64,000 nucleotides of DNA from Vibrio penaeicida (GTDB lineage: Bacteria; Pseudomonadota; Gammaproteobacteria; Enterobacterales; Vibrionaceae). Shown here one piece after another: positions 1-8,097 of the stretch. A program made the translations under genes and the position numbers. Numbering within the stretch: position 1 is the stretch's first letter; each line of letters opens with the position of its first letter. The stretch spans positions 558,001-622,000 of the forward strand of contig NZ_AP025145.1 of NCBI RefSeq assembly GCF_019977755.1, given 5' to 3'. The notes beneath the pieces are model-generated. The model searched no databases. It was not told where the DNA came from and worked only from the letters and a program-made list of their open reading frames with translations.

Positions 1-22
1 AAAGGTAAAGGTAACAAAGGAC

Positions 23-487
23 ATGGAGCAATTTACGTTTTCACTGGAAGACTTTCTTCCTTATAAATTGGTTAGAACTGCTGAGCAAGTAGCCGACAGT
101 TTGGCCGAGTTGTACCAAAAGGAATTCGGTATTACACGTCCTGAATGGCGAATACTTGCTAACCTTGGTGCACGTGAAGACGTGATTGCTCGTGACCTAT
201 CTGATGTTACGAATCTAGACAAAGTAAAGGTGTCACGAACGCTTTCTAAATTGGAAGAGAAAGGGCTGATTCAGCGAGAGAAAACCGAGAGCGATCAAAG
301 GGCAACGCACATCCAACTGACCGAAGAAGGTCGTCGGCTATATGAAAAGATGATCCCGCGAGTGCTACAATGGGAGTCGGAAATTCTTGATGGGCTAACA
401 GGCTCTCAATACCGTGACCTATTTCGAGCATTGGATGCGTTGAAACAATCGACAGACGTTGTTTATCAAAAGCACTCGGGTGAATAA
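23..487 (+). CDS. MarR-family transcriptional regulator
   Basis: A 154-residue winged-helix regulator of the MarR family, which usually binds as a dimer to palindromes near its own or neighbouring promoters. The recognition helix lies at about residues 65-79 (LDKVKVSRTLSKLEEKGLI) and is followed by a wing with the family-typical DQR at 91-93. Length matches the family. AAAGGA sits just upstream of the ATG. It converges on the binding-protein gene that ends 8 bp away, so no operon partner is visible. The ligand and targets cannot be read from the sequence. Confidence 0.9.
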   Translation: MEQFTFSLEDFLPYKLVRTAEQVADSLAELYQKEFGITRPEWRILANLGAREDVIARDLSDVTNLDKVKVSRTLSKLEEKGLIQREKTESDQRATHIQLTEEGRRLYEKMIPRVLQWESEILDGLTGSQYRDLFRALDALKQSTDVVYQKHSGE

Positions 488-494
488 CACACCG

Positions 495-1244
495 CTATTG
501 GTATCCATTCAAGTTAAATTCTTTTAGTAAGCGATTGTATGTTCCGTCTTTTCTCATTTGATTCAAGCCTCTGTTGAATGCATGCACGACGTCGTGTCCA
601 TCAAGAATGTTTTTGGATACCAGCAAGTAGAGTGATGATTTACTAAGAGGAGGCTGAATATAGACGACATCCTCTAACTTGCTGTGATTTAAAGAATTGG
701 TCTCGTATTGAAATACGGCAAAAGAAATGGCAATCATGTCAACGCGTTGGCGAAAGAGCTTCCTAACGTTGAGTATTTGATTCGATGCTTCCTCTTTGGT
801 TAAGTAATCCGCTTCATCAAACTCTTTTCCATTTGCCCAGCCTAGGCTTACACCAATTCGATATGGCGTCAGATCTTGCAACGAATCATAGCGGCTAAAA
901 CCGAGTTCTTTTAAAGCCACTAGCCCCACATCAACATCAAATATTGGGTCGCTATACAAATATTTCTCTGCGCGAGCATCTGTGTAATACCCTCCCATGA
1001 CGGCATCGTATTCCCCGTTCTCCACTAAAACTAATGCACGTTTCCATGGAATAAACCGAATTGTGCTTTCGAGATCAGAACGTCGAAGCGCTTCTTGGAC
1101 AATGGCTGTGACAACGCCATTTTTTTCTAGCTCAGAACTGTAGAACGGAGCCCAGTCTACGGTGACCATATTGATGGTTCGGGACTGAACGTTAAAAGAC
1201 ATGAGTATGAATAAGATAGGGAGTAAACGTATCATGATTTTCAT
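495..1244 (-). CDS. Periplasmic amino-acid-type solute-binding protein (SBP family 3)
   Basis: About 249 residues. The N terminus (MKIMIRLLPILFILMSFNVQS) is a signal peptide, followed by a type-II periplasmic binding fold like polar amino-acid receptors (early VDWAPFYS segment, then YDAVMGGYYTDAR and the hinge region). The ATG at 1244 is preferred over an in-frame TTG six bases upstream. No permease or ATPase gene adjoins it, so it is an orphan receptor; orphan Vibrio proteins of this kind are often stand-alone binders or sensor-like. The ligand is unknown. Confidence 0.8.
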   Translation of the reverse strand: MKIMIRLLPILFILMSFNVQSRTINMVTVDWAPFYSSELEKNGVVTAIVQEALRRSDLESTIRFIPWKRALVLVENGEYDAVMGGYYTDARAEKYLYSDPIFDVDVGLVALKELGFSRYDSLQDLTPYRIGVSLGWANGKEFDEADYLTKEEASNQILNVRKLFRQRVDMIAISFAVFQYETNSLNHSKLEDVVYIQPPLSKSSLYLLVSKNILDGHDVVHAFNRGLNQMRKDGTYNRLLKEFNLNGYQ

Positions 1245-1457
1245 TGCCAACTTCGTTATTTGTTTTTTTAAGTATAGAGCTCTTAACAGAAGTGAGAGAA
1301 AAACTAACTTGCGTTTTACAGGAGGTAAAGGTAAATCTAATGTATCAATAACCTCTGAATAGAAAGCGCATAAAGTTCAGCTTTCAGTGAATTCAATGAG
1401 CTATGCTGTTTCTTATCCAAAGCTGAGGTTGAATAAACACCATACTGGGAGGTGTGA

Positions 1458-2231
1458 ATGCAAGATGTTCCGCACGGACTAACAAGAGGTGAGGTTACTC
1501 AACGCATTGATTGGACGGAAAACGTCTTCACGATTCAAGTGAATGCGAAAATTGAGCCGTATACCGCAGGTCAGTTTACCAAGTTAGGTTTAAAGGTTGA
1601 TGACGATGACTGGGTACGTCGAGCCTATTCGATGGTCAATTCTCCCAATCAATCGCAAGGTCCCGATTTTTTGGAGTTTCTGATCATTTCAGATTCCGAT
1701 GGTCAACTTTCCCCTAAACTTCACGAGTTGCAAGTTGGCGATTCCGTCTACGTAGGTAAGCAGCCATCTGGGTTTATGGTTATTGATGAAATCCCAGAGT
1801 ATGCCAAGGAGCTATGGTTTCTTTCTACAGGAACCGCTGTAGGGCCATTTTTAGCCATGCTGGAAGAACATGAATCTTTCGAAAAGTTCGACAAAGTTGT
1901 GCTGGTGCATGCCGTAAGAACGTCGCAAGAACTCATTTATCAAGAAAAAATCACCTCGTACCAAGAAAGGTATCAATCTAAATTCCAATATGTGCCTGTG
2001 GTGTCGCGTGAAGACAACCCAAATGCGCTCAAAGGTCGAATTCCTGAATTGCTTTTAAATGGTGAGTTGCTTGAAATAACTGGGCTGAATTTGGATTCTA
2101 ATAAGAGTTTCTTTTATCTGTGTGGTAACCCAGCAATGGTTAAAGATACGCAAGAAACTTTGAAAAAACTGGGCTTTGATAAACACTTGCGCCGTAAGCC
2201 CGGGCATTTTAGTTTTGAAAATTACTGGTAA
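1458..2231 (+). CDS. fpr: Ferredoxin/flavodoxin-NADP(+) reductase
   Basis: A 257-residue FAD enzyme moving electrons between NADPH and ferredoxin or flavodoxin in the cytoplasm. RAYS at residues 55-58 is the FAD-binding signature, STGTAVGPF at 123-131 is the nucleotide-binding loop, and CGNPAMV follows near 223. The C terminus ends in FENYW, like the aromatic-capped tail of enterobacterial Fpr (subclass I). Length agrees with the family (about 248-260). A GGAGG sequence precedes the ATG. The hypothetical gene at 2265 follows in the same direction after 33 bp and may be cotranscribed. Confidence 0.93.
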   Translation: MQDVPHGLTRGEVTQRIDWTENVFTIQVNAKIEPYTAGQFTKLGLKVDDDDWVRRAYSMVNSPNQSQGPDFLEFLIISDSDGQLSPKLHELQVGDSVYVGKQPSGFMVIDEIPEYAKELWFLSTGTAVGPFLAMLEEHESFEKFDKVVLVHAVRTSQELIYQEKITSYQERYQSKFQYVPVVSREDNPNALKGRIPELLLNGELLEITGLNLDSNKSFFYLCGNPAMVKDTQETLKKLGFDKHLRRKPGHFSFENYW

Positions 2232-2264
2232 GCCAACGTTGTAGAATGTGGCTAAGGATAGCGT

Positions 2265-2888
2265 ATGAACATTAATCGGTTAAAAGCTGCTGAAGAAGAT
2301 TTCTTAATTCGAGTACCGGGTGGATTTAATAGCCCTGAAATGATCGAGATCGGTAAAAAGCACAAGATGGATCAAATGATCACTCAGACCCAAGACGCAT
2401 TCAGTGAAGAGAAGTTCACGGATGCGCAAGGTGCGGCAGAGATGATGACGAAACTGGTCAGCCGATCGTCGATGGTTTCTATGTTTGAAAAGCCTAAATT
2501 CCGTGATTATGTAAAAGGTATGACGCATCAGGAAAGGGAAGGGTTAGCTTACTCCTTAAAAGATATGTTGCATGGCGACCAAGAGTACGGATTCAACACC
2601 ATGCTTGATTTACTGCGACCAGCGAAATTAGCTAAGTGGTCTCTAGTCACCATTCTCCCTAACTATTATGCCCCGTTAGACGAAGTTTTCGTTAAACCGA
2701 CAACAGCCAAAGGGGTGATCAAGTTTTTTGAATTGAACAACCTTGAATACAAACCGTCACCGACATGGGCTTTTTATCAAGAGTATCGCGCGCAAATTTT
2801 AGAAATGCGCAAACACGTTAGCCAAGATCTTTCCCCAAATAATGCAGCGTTTTGTGGGTTTCTCATGATGACGATGTCTCCCGAATAG
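2265..2888 (+). CDS. Conserved hypothetical protein, 207 aa
   Basis: Not assigned to a family. The product is soluble, with no signal peptide or membrane segment, and mixed helical in composition. Charged N-terminal residues are followed by a central segment with HQEREGLAYSLKDML and a C-terminal stretch rich in Pro, Tyr and Phe. It starts 33 bp after fpr in the same direction, so it may share that transcript, and converges on the Crp/Fnr-type gene. Codon use looks like the neighbours, which supports a real gene. No catalytic motif is visible. Confidence 0.7.
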   Translation: MNINRLKAAEEDFLIRVPGGFNSPEMIEIGKKHKMDQMITQTQDAFSEEKFTDAQGAAEMMTKLVSRSSMVSMFEKPKFRDYVKGMTHQEREGLAYSLKDMLHGDQEYGFNTMLDLLRPAKLAKWSLVTILPNYYAPLDEVFVKPTTAKGVIKFFELNNLEYKPSPTWAFYQEYRAQILEMRKHVSQDLSPNNAAFCGFLMMTMSPE

Positions 2889-2909
2889 CCATAAGTGAAA
2901 GCGTCCGGA

Positions 2910-3590
2910 TTAGCGAGCGAAAATATCGGGTGACAAATCAACCTGCTCGCAGAGCTCTGGGATGCTATTAATCTCAATCCAGTGACCAGTTTCTTTAATT
3001 AACCCACTCTCTTTTAACCGAGTTAAGGTTCTGGATAACGTTTCCGGTGTCATACCCAATTGAGTTGCCATCAACTTTTTAGAAACCGGAAGAGGGACTT
3101 TACCATCGTATTTTTCGGCTTCTTGGCGGTACACCTCTGCCAATTTCATGACTAACCGTTGAGGTGCACTGACTTGGGTCAGGATATCCACCGTATTCAT
3201 CAATTGATGTATTCGATTTCCCATGAATTGCATGGTTCGAATGGATATTTCCGGTGTGCTACTAAAGATTCGAGAAACATCTGAATGGTGAAATCGCGAT
3301 AGGGTAGAATCTTGATCCAAGCGAGCACTCATCGGGTAAGTTCTTGGCTCCATGAACATGGCCATTTCCGCAATCCACCCACCAGACATAAAAACTTTGA
3401 ACAGCTTTTCATCGCCATTTGGCATCAATCGAAACAACGACACCTTGCCTTTTTCTACACGATACATGTGTGTAGCAGGGTCACCTCGGTGAAATAGATT
3501 TTTCCCTGAGGGGTAATGTTTTTCTACTCTACAAGATAGAAGCTGTGCTTTTTCTTCCTCATTAAGCAAAGAGATTATGGATTCCTTCAT
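2910..3590 (-). CDS. Crp/Fnr-family transcriptional regulator
   Basis: A 226-residue regulator with an N-terminal cyclic-nucleotide-binding-type beta-roll (HRGDPATHMYRVEKGKVSLF onward), a long dimer helix and a C-terminal HTH (ATQLGMTPETLSRTLTRLKE). The recognition helix has E-x-x-S-R, the pattern FNR uses to read TTGAT half-sites. The four N-terminal Fe-S cysteines of FNR are absent, so the signal is not a [4Fe-4S] cluster of that type and may be NO, redox or a small molecule. The ATG at 3590 is chosen over the TTG at 3593 because GAGGAAG lies at the right distance. A matching palindrome (3606-3619) lies directly upstream. Confidence 0.88.
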   Translation of the reverse strand: MKESIISLLNEEEKAQLLSCRVEKHYPSGKNLFHRGDPATHMYRVEKGKVSLFRLMPNGDEKLFKVFMSGGWIAEMAMFMEPRTYPMSARLDQDSTLSRFHHSDVSRIFSSTPEISIRTMQFMGNRIHQLMNTVDILTQVSAPQRLVMKLAEVYRQEAEKYDGKVPLPVSKKLMATQLGMTPETLSRTLTRLKESGLIKETGHWIEINSIPELCEQVDLSPDIFAR

Positions 3591-3605
3591 CAATACTTCC
3601 TCATC

Positions 3606-3619
3606 TTGATAATGGTCAA
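3606..3619. promoter_or_regulatory. FNR-like box upstream of the Crp/Fnr-type gene
   Basis: TTGATAATGGTCAA differs from the FNR consensus TTGAT-N4-ATCAA at one position. It lies 16 bp upstream of the regulator start codon, where binding would fit negative autoregulation. The downstream regulator carries the E-x-x-S-R helix expected to read this site. Confidence 0.5.
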
Positions 3620-3743
3620 GCGCTGAAATTCTTTAGTAACTTTATCATGTAAATAAGAATCATTACCTACACGAGCATCAATCAGCAAAACTGTGTGCCT
3701 GAAAAAATGCTTGTGAGTAGGTTGCAAACTAGGAGACGTCGTT

Positions 3744-3827
3744 ATGGACGGACGAAGCCCCGCATTTCAGTGGATTGCCAGCGTAACCTTCGGATTTATG
3801 CTTATTTCTATCATAGTTTTTGCTTAG
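3744..3827 (+). CDS. Possible 27-residue single-span membrane protein
   Basis: A short reading frame starting MDGRSPAFQW and continuing into about 18 hydrophobic residues ending in FA, consistent with one membrane helix. AGGAG at 3731-3735 is 8 bases before the ATG. It lies in the otherwise empty interval between the Crp/Fnr-type regulator and the methyltransferase, reading toward the latter. The size resembles small subunits of respiratory oxidases and other tiny inner-membrane proteins, but no family is recognised. The good SD and hydrophobic run argue for a real gene; the size keeps confidence modest. Confidence 0.45.
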   Translation: MDGRSPAFQWIASVTFGFMLISIIVFA

Positions 3828-3930
3828 GGTCTGTGTGCCTTTTAAACAATTGAGCCTAGAAAGACCAACATATACCAGCAATACATAGAGACCAGTAGCA
3901 CTTAGAGACCAGCAACACTTGGAGAATAGT

Positions 3931-4746
3931 ATGTCAGATAATAAGGCTATGCCGGGTGAAAATAGATCGGTTGCTAAAATGCCTGGGCATTGGGTTCTAG
4001 CAAGGTTAGGTAAGAAAGTCTTGCGACCCGGTGGAAAGGCGTTAACCGAAAAAATGATCCATGCACTGAAAATAGATGAGCAAGATTCTGTGGTGGAGTT
4101 TGCGCCAGGTATGGGGTTCACTGCACAGCTTTGCTTGGCGAGATCGCCTTTAACCTACACTGCAATTGAGCAAAATGAACAAGCCGCTAACATCGTTCGT
4201 CAGTATTTAAACTCTGAGAGTCAGACTTGTGTTGTTGGAAATGCTCAGGAAACGGGGTTAGAGGAAGCAACGGCATCGGTTGTGTATGGTGAAGCGATGC
4301 TTACTATGCAGCCGGAGGTAAAAAAAGCCGATATTATTGGTGAGGCATCACGTATTTTGAAAGTGGGTGGTCGCTATGGCATTCATGAGCTGTGTATCGT
4401 CCCTGATGATATTGACGAGAAGATAAAACGCCAAATCCAAAAGGATATCGCGCTAGCGATTCAAGCACCGGCAAAGCCTATAACCCCAAGTGAATGGGCT
4501 ACACACTTACAACAAAATGGGTTTGAAGTACAAACCACTCATCTCGCACCTATGCACTTACTAGAACCCAAAAGAATGGTGGATGATGAAGGCTTTTTAG
4601 GTTTCTTGAGGGTGGTTAAAAACCTACTCATTGACAGAGAAGCACGCACCCGTGTGATTGGGATGAGAAAAGTTTTCCGCAAGCACCGAAAACACCTCGG
4701 TGCCATTAGCTTGGTTGCGGAAAAGCGGAGTTACGAAAACGTTTAG
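3931..4746 (+). CDS. SAM-dependent class I methyltransferase
   Basis: About 271 residues. Motif I of Rossmann-fold methyltransferases is visible (VVEFAPGMGFT, residues 54-64), followed by an acidic residue after the next strand (AIEQNEQAA) and a GGRYGIHELCIV strand later. The substrate is not evident. The ATG at 3931 is chosen because GGAG at 3921-3924 sits 6 bases before it; an upstream in-frame TTG has no ribosome-binding site. The gene follows the Crp/Fnr-type regulator in divergent orientation and converges on the DUF3179 gene. Confidence 0.82.
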   Translation: MSDNKAMPGENRSVAKMPGHWVLARLGKKVLRPGGKALTEKMIHALKIDEQDSVVEFAPGMGFTAQLCLARSPLTYTAIEQNEQAANIVRQYLNSESQTCVVGNAQETGLEEATASVVYGEAMLTMQPEVKKADIIGEASRILKVGGRYGIHELCIVPDDIDEKIKRQIQKDIALAIQAPAKPITPSEWATHLQQNGFEVQTTHLAPMHLLEPKRMVDDEGFLGFLRVVKNLLIDREARTRVIGMRKVFRKHRKHLGAISLVAEKRSYENV

Positions 4747-4747
4747 T

Positions 4748-4782
4748 AAAAAAGAAACGGGCTACTTGGGTATATCACCCGT
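4748..4782 (-). terminator. Rho-independent terminator of the DUF3179 gene
   Basis: On the minus strand an ACGGG/CCCGT stem is followed by TTTCTTTTTT. The stem overlaps the DUF3179 stop codon. Its loop contains a TACCCAAGTAG half of the dispersed Vibrio palindrome, so a repeat fragment seems to have been adopted as a terminator. Confidence 0.55.
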
Positions 4783-5704
4783 CGTAAAGTTCGGTCTCTG
4801 GGTAAAAAGCTTGCCATGCAAACCAAAACACCATCACTGATGGGACAAGTTCGCCATTTTCGTCTTTCACCTGAGGGTGTCTTGCGTCTTTTTGGTAACT
4901 CACGGTTAATTTTTTCGAGCCTATCGTATCTTCAAAATGAGGGTTTCCTTCGAGCTCAGAAACTGGGTACGCCTTGGCTTTTCCATCGACAATGACACCT
5001 ACCACCCAGTCCTTTTGAGGTAGCTCATTCCTGTTTTCTGGTACTGGAAACATCGGCGCGTCCGACGCAAAATATCGCGCATATGCCTGACCAAAATAGT
5101 CTCGTTTGTATCCCGTATCTAGAGATAGTACTTCGCCATTTGGGTTGGCTGCTTGCCATGCGTTCCACGTCATGTGTTTTGAAGGCATCCAAGTTAAGCG
5201 CTTTCCAGTCTCTAAACCACTGACGGAAGTGAGACCGAGTTGCGTCCATAGCGATTCAGTTTCTCTGTCGTACATGAGGACGTCACTTCGATAGAGCAAT
5301 CCAGACACACCAAACGTTTTAGCCTTACCATCTACTCGTGCATCGAACACCATGCCAGTTCCACAAAGTGGGCAGTAAGTGACGGTAAATGGTGTGTTCT
5401 TGATGCGATCGTTAACGATCTCGTGCCAAACCAAAATCCGCGTTGGATACGCTCTGGCAACGCCATTCACTTCCACACCTATGACAATGTCATCTTTTTG
5501 TAAATAGTCGACTTTGCTCGCAGGGATGAATTTTGGTTGATCGATTGACGGTATTCCATCCCGTGGCGGTCCCCCGTGCAGAATCTCACTGGAATCAATA
5601 GTTGCTCCGGCTAACTCAAAGCCATTCAATGAAAGGGAATATGCTTGAAAACTTAACAATAACAAGCATGTATATAACAATCCATTACGTCTATAAAGCC
5701 TCAT
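4775..5704 (-). CDS. DUF3179 domain-containing exported protein
   Basis: A 309-residue protein with a signal peptide (about residues 1-23, YTCLLLLSFQAYS). The DUF3179 hallmark TYCPLCGTGMVFDA is present, with its two conserved cysteines in a CPLC arrangement that could bind metal or form a disulfide. The domain fills the rest of the chain, including VGVIVDGKAKAYPVSEL repeats of a strand-rich fold. The family's biochemical function is not established. The gene is transcribed away from the metallophore operon, with 208 bp between the two starts, so the shared upstream region could regulate both. Confidence 0.85.
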   Translation of the reverse strand: MRLYRRNGLLYTCLLLLSFQAYSLSLNGFELAGATIDSSEILHGGPPRDGIPSIDQPKFIPASKVDYLQKDDIVIGVEVNGVARAYPTRILVWHEIVNDRIKNTPFTVTYCPLCGTGMVFDARVDGKAKTFGVSGLLYRSDVLMYDRETESLWTQLGLTSVSGLETGKRLTWMPSKHMTWNAWQAANPNGEVLSLDTGYKRDYFGQAYARYFASDAPMFPVPENRNELPQKDWVVGVIVDGKAKAYPVSELEGNPHFEDTIGSKKLTVSYQKDARHPQVKDENGELVPSVMVFWFAWQAFYPETELYDG

Positions 5705-5779
5705 AACCGTATCCTTTACGCTATTTCATCAAACTAGATAGACCGTACAAATGACGGTGAAATTTCGTGATTTTTCCTA

Positions 5780-5808
5780 TTGATAATTACTCTCAATTCG
5801 ATTATTTT
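5780..5808 (+). promoter_or_regulatory. Predicted sigma-70 promoter of the metallophore operon
   Basis: TTGATA (5780-5785) and TATTTT (5803-5808) are separated by 17 bp. Transcription would start near 5815, leaving a leader of about 100 bases before the binding-protein ATG. The -35 region is overlapped by the Fur-like box and the start region is followed by the Zur-like box. Confidence 0.5.
5781..5795. promoter_or_regulatory. Fur-box candidate
   Basis: TGATAATTACTCTCA matches the 7-1-7 Fur consensus TGATAAT-N-ATTATCA at 12 of 14 defined positions. It lies over the predicted -35 element of the importer/metallophore operon, where iron-loaded Fur would block RNA polymerase. Confidence 0.6.
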
Positions 5809-5820
5809 GCCCGCCATTGT

Positions 5821-5839
5821 GATGTTATACAGTTACAGT
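5821..5839. promoter_or_regulatory. Zur-box candidate
   Basis: GATGTTATACAGTTACAGT matches the gammaproteobacterial Zur palindrome AATGTTATA-N-TATAACATT at about 13 of 18 positions; the left half is nearly perfect and the right half degenerate. It lies just downstream of the predicted transcription start. Zur control would fit a zinc-scavenging opine metallophore. Confidence 0.4.
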
Positions 5840-5912
5840 TTAATCAGTAAAAGCTAATTAAAAAAGCTGACTCGGTAAAAAATTAATCAAAAAAACGCTT
5901 TGGAGAATAATA

Positions 5913-7022
5913 ATGAAAAGACGTTTGTTAAAGGCTATAGGTGTGCTGTCGGTTGCAATTGGCAGCATGAGCAGTGCGGTGGCAGATATTCACTTTAAAG
6001 ATGTGATTGGCCGTGATGTTCACCTTGAAAAACCAGCCGAAAGTATATTCCTCGGTTTTTATTTTGAAGACTACTTGGCAATTGCGGGACCAGATGCTTA
6101 CAAGAAAGTGTCCATTTTCCCTCGCCACTCATGGAAAGACTACCGTTTATCTCAGTGGGAAACGTACAGCAAAATCATCCCAGAGATCGAAACCATTACA
6201 GATTCAGGATCCATTTATACGGGAACCTTTGATTTTGAAAAATTACTAGCGACTAAGCCAGATGTCGCTTTAGTAGCTGCGTGGCAGTATAAATCACTTG
6301 GCGACAAAGTTGAGATTCTGGAAAAAAGCGGCATCAAAGTTGTGGTCGTTGATTTCAACGCTCAGACACTTGAAAAGCACGTCACCAGCGCGCGTGTTAT
6401 TGGCAAAGTAATGGGTACAGAAGAGCGCGCCGAAGCCATCGCTACTGAGTATGAAAATACCGTCAAAGATGTACAAAACCGCGTTGCAAAGTATCTGAAA
6501 AGTAACGAGCCACGCCGTGTTTATGTAGAAATTGGTACCGGTGGTCCAAACGAGTACGGTAAATCATACTCGAACGCGATGTGGGGGAATATCCTGAACA
6601 TGGCGGGTGCTGATAACATTGCTAACGGTAAATTCAAAGGCTCTGCACACCTAACGCCAGAATACGTATTGAGCAAAAACCCAGAAGTTATTTTTGTTTC
6701 AGGTGCGCACTGGGCGAAATACAGCGACAGCGCTTTACTCGGCTTTGGCACTACGGCGCAAGAAGCCCAATCACGTTACCGCCCATATCTAGAAAGAGCG
6801 GGTTGGAAGCAGCTAACTGCAGTGAAAAATGGTGATGTTTACGGCATGTACCATTCCGGAACACGTACGATTTACGATCATGTTTTCTTGCAGTATTTGG
6901 CGAAGTCAATTTACCCAGAAGCGTTTAAAGACATTGACCCTGTTAAGTCTCACCAATCTTTCTTCGACAATTACATGCCGCAGAAACTGGACGGTACTTT
7001 CATGATCAAAGTAGAAGGCTAA
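5913..7022 (+). CDS. ABC importer substrate-binding protein (BtuF/FepB type), likely for the metal-opine complex
   Basis: A 369-residue periplasmic protein with a signal peptide (residues 1-24, ending SSAVA), then a helical-backbone (cluster A, Peripla_BP_2) binding fold beginning IHFKDVIGRDVHLEKPAE. TKPDVALVAAW and LSKNPEVIFVSGAHW are the lobe motifs of siderophore and corrinoid receptors. GGAGAATAATA gives a good ribosome-binding site. It is the first gene of a compact operon with a FecCD permease, an ATPase, CntL, CntM and an EamA exporter. The inferred ligand is therefore the metal complex of the opine made by the downstream genes. Known staphylopine import uses an Opp/Nik-type receptor (CntA), so this receptor class is unusual. 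Confidence 0.85.
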   Translation: MKRRLLKAIGVLSVAIGSMSSAVADIHFKDVIGRDVHLEKPAESIFLGFYFEDYLAIAGPDAYKKVSIFPRHSWKDYRLSQWETYSKIIPEIETITDSGSIYTGTFDFEKLLATKPDVALVAAWQYKSLGDKVEILEKSGIKVVVVDFNAQTLEKHVTSARVIGKVMGTEERAEAIATEYENTVKDVQNRVAKYLKSNEPRRVYVEIGTGGPNEYGKSYSNAMWGNILNMAGADNIANGKFKGSAHLTPEYVLSKNPEVIFVSGAHWAKYSDSALLGFGTTAQEAQSRYRPYLERAGWKQLTAVKNGDVYGMYHSGTRTIYDHVFLQYLAKSIYPEAFKDIDPVKSHQSFFDNYMPQKLDGTFMIKVEG

Positions 7023-7026
7023 TGTC

Positions 7027-8097
7027 ATGAGCGAAGCAGTCAAATCGCCATTGCCTTCAAACGTTTCTGATAAACGTCCTGGCATTTACCAGCAGTTGCA
7101 AAAGCGCCGTTTGAAAGTGCTGCTTGCAACGGTTGTGGCGATGAGTATTTCTGTTCTATTTGATATTGGTACAGGATCTTCTTGGCTGGGTGTTGATCAG
7201 GTGATCGAAGCGCTTGTTGGTGGACCGTCGGGAGACAGTCTATCAACAACTATTGTGTGGCAGCTTAGGCTGCCCGTTACGCTGACGTGTATCGTTGTTG
7301 GAGCCTCTCTAGGCTTGGCTGGGGGACTTATGCAAACGTTGCTCGCCAACCCGCTGGCGAGCCCCTATACACTAGGCATTTCGGCGGCAGCAGGATTTGG
7401 TGCGGCACTGGCACTGCTCACTGGCTTTTCTATTTTTGGACTGCATTGGCTCGGTGTGCCATTTGCGGCATTTGTGTCATCAGGCTTAGCCAGTATGGCT
7501 ATTTACACGATTGGTCGCAGCCGTAACATGGATGCCAAAGTACTGATTCTTGCGGGTATTGTGGTGCTGTTTTTCTTCCAAGCTTTGCAGTCATTGGTTC
7601 AGTATTTAGCCTCACCTGAAGTGTTACAGCAAATCGTGTTCTGGTTGTTTGGTAGCCTACTTAAAGCGAGCTGGCTGTCATTCTTTGTGTCTGGCGCAAT
7701 ATTGTTGGCAGGCTTGGCGATTGCTTTACCAAAAGTGTGGGCGTTAACGGCTTTGTCTTCAGGAGAAGAGCGCGCTCAAGCATTGGGCATTAATACTCGC
7801 CGATTGCGCCTACAAATGTTCTTGCTTTGTTCGCTGCTGACTGCGGGTGCTGTTTCGTTTGTTGGCACCATTGGGTTTATAGGATTGGTTGCGCCGCACC
7901 TTGCACGAATGTTGGTAGGGGAAGATCAGCGCTTCTATTTGCCTTTAGCAACCTGTATGGGGGCGTTATTACTTTGCGCGTCGTCTTTGGTCGCGAAACT
8001 CATTGTACCGGGTACGATTATTCCAATTGGCATTGTTACGTCGCTAGTGGGCGTTCCTTTCCTATTGTATTTACTCGTTAGCAAGAGGTTTAGTTAA
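7027..8097 (+). CDS. FecCD/BtuC-type ABC transporter permease
   Basis: A 356-residue inner-membrane permease of the FecCD family. About ten hydrophobic segments begin near residue 30; TIVWQLRLPVTLTCIVVGASLGLAGGLMQTLLANPLASPYTLGISAAAGFG is the family's conserved N-terminal block, and GTIGFIGLVAPHLARMLVG near residue 285 is the coupling-helix region that contacts the ATPase. It starts 4 bp after the binding-protein stop and its own stop overlaps the ATPase start by one base, so translation is probably coupled. It should work as a homodimer with the ATPase at 8097. Confidence 0.92.
   Translation: MSEAVKSPLPSNVSDKRPGIYQQLQKRRLKVLLATVVAMSISVLFDIGTGSSWLGVDQVIEALVGGPSGDSLSTTIVWQLRLPVTLTCIVVGASLGLAGGLMQTLLANPLASPYTLGISAAAGFGAALALLTGFSIFGLHWLGVPFAAFVSSGLASMAIYTIGRSRNMDAKVLILAGIVVLFFFQALQSLVQYLASPEVLQQIVFWLFGSLLKASWLSFFVSGAILLAGLAIALPKVWALTALSSGEERAQALGINTRRLRLQMFLLCSLLTAGAVSFVGTIGFIGLVAPHLARMLVGEDQRFYLPLATCMGALLLCASSLVAKLIVPGTIIPIGIVTSLVGVPFLLYLLVSKRFS

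Noticed and set aside
3729..4121. 130-residue minus-strand frame over the methyltransferase start
   Set aside because: It is antisense to the methyltransferase and has no domain signature.
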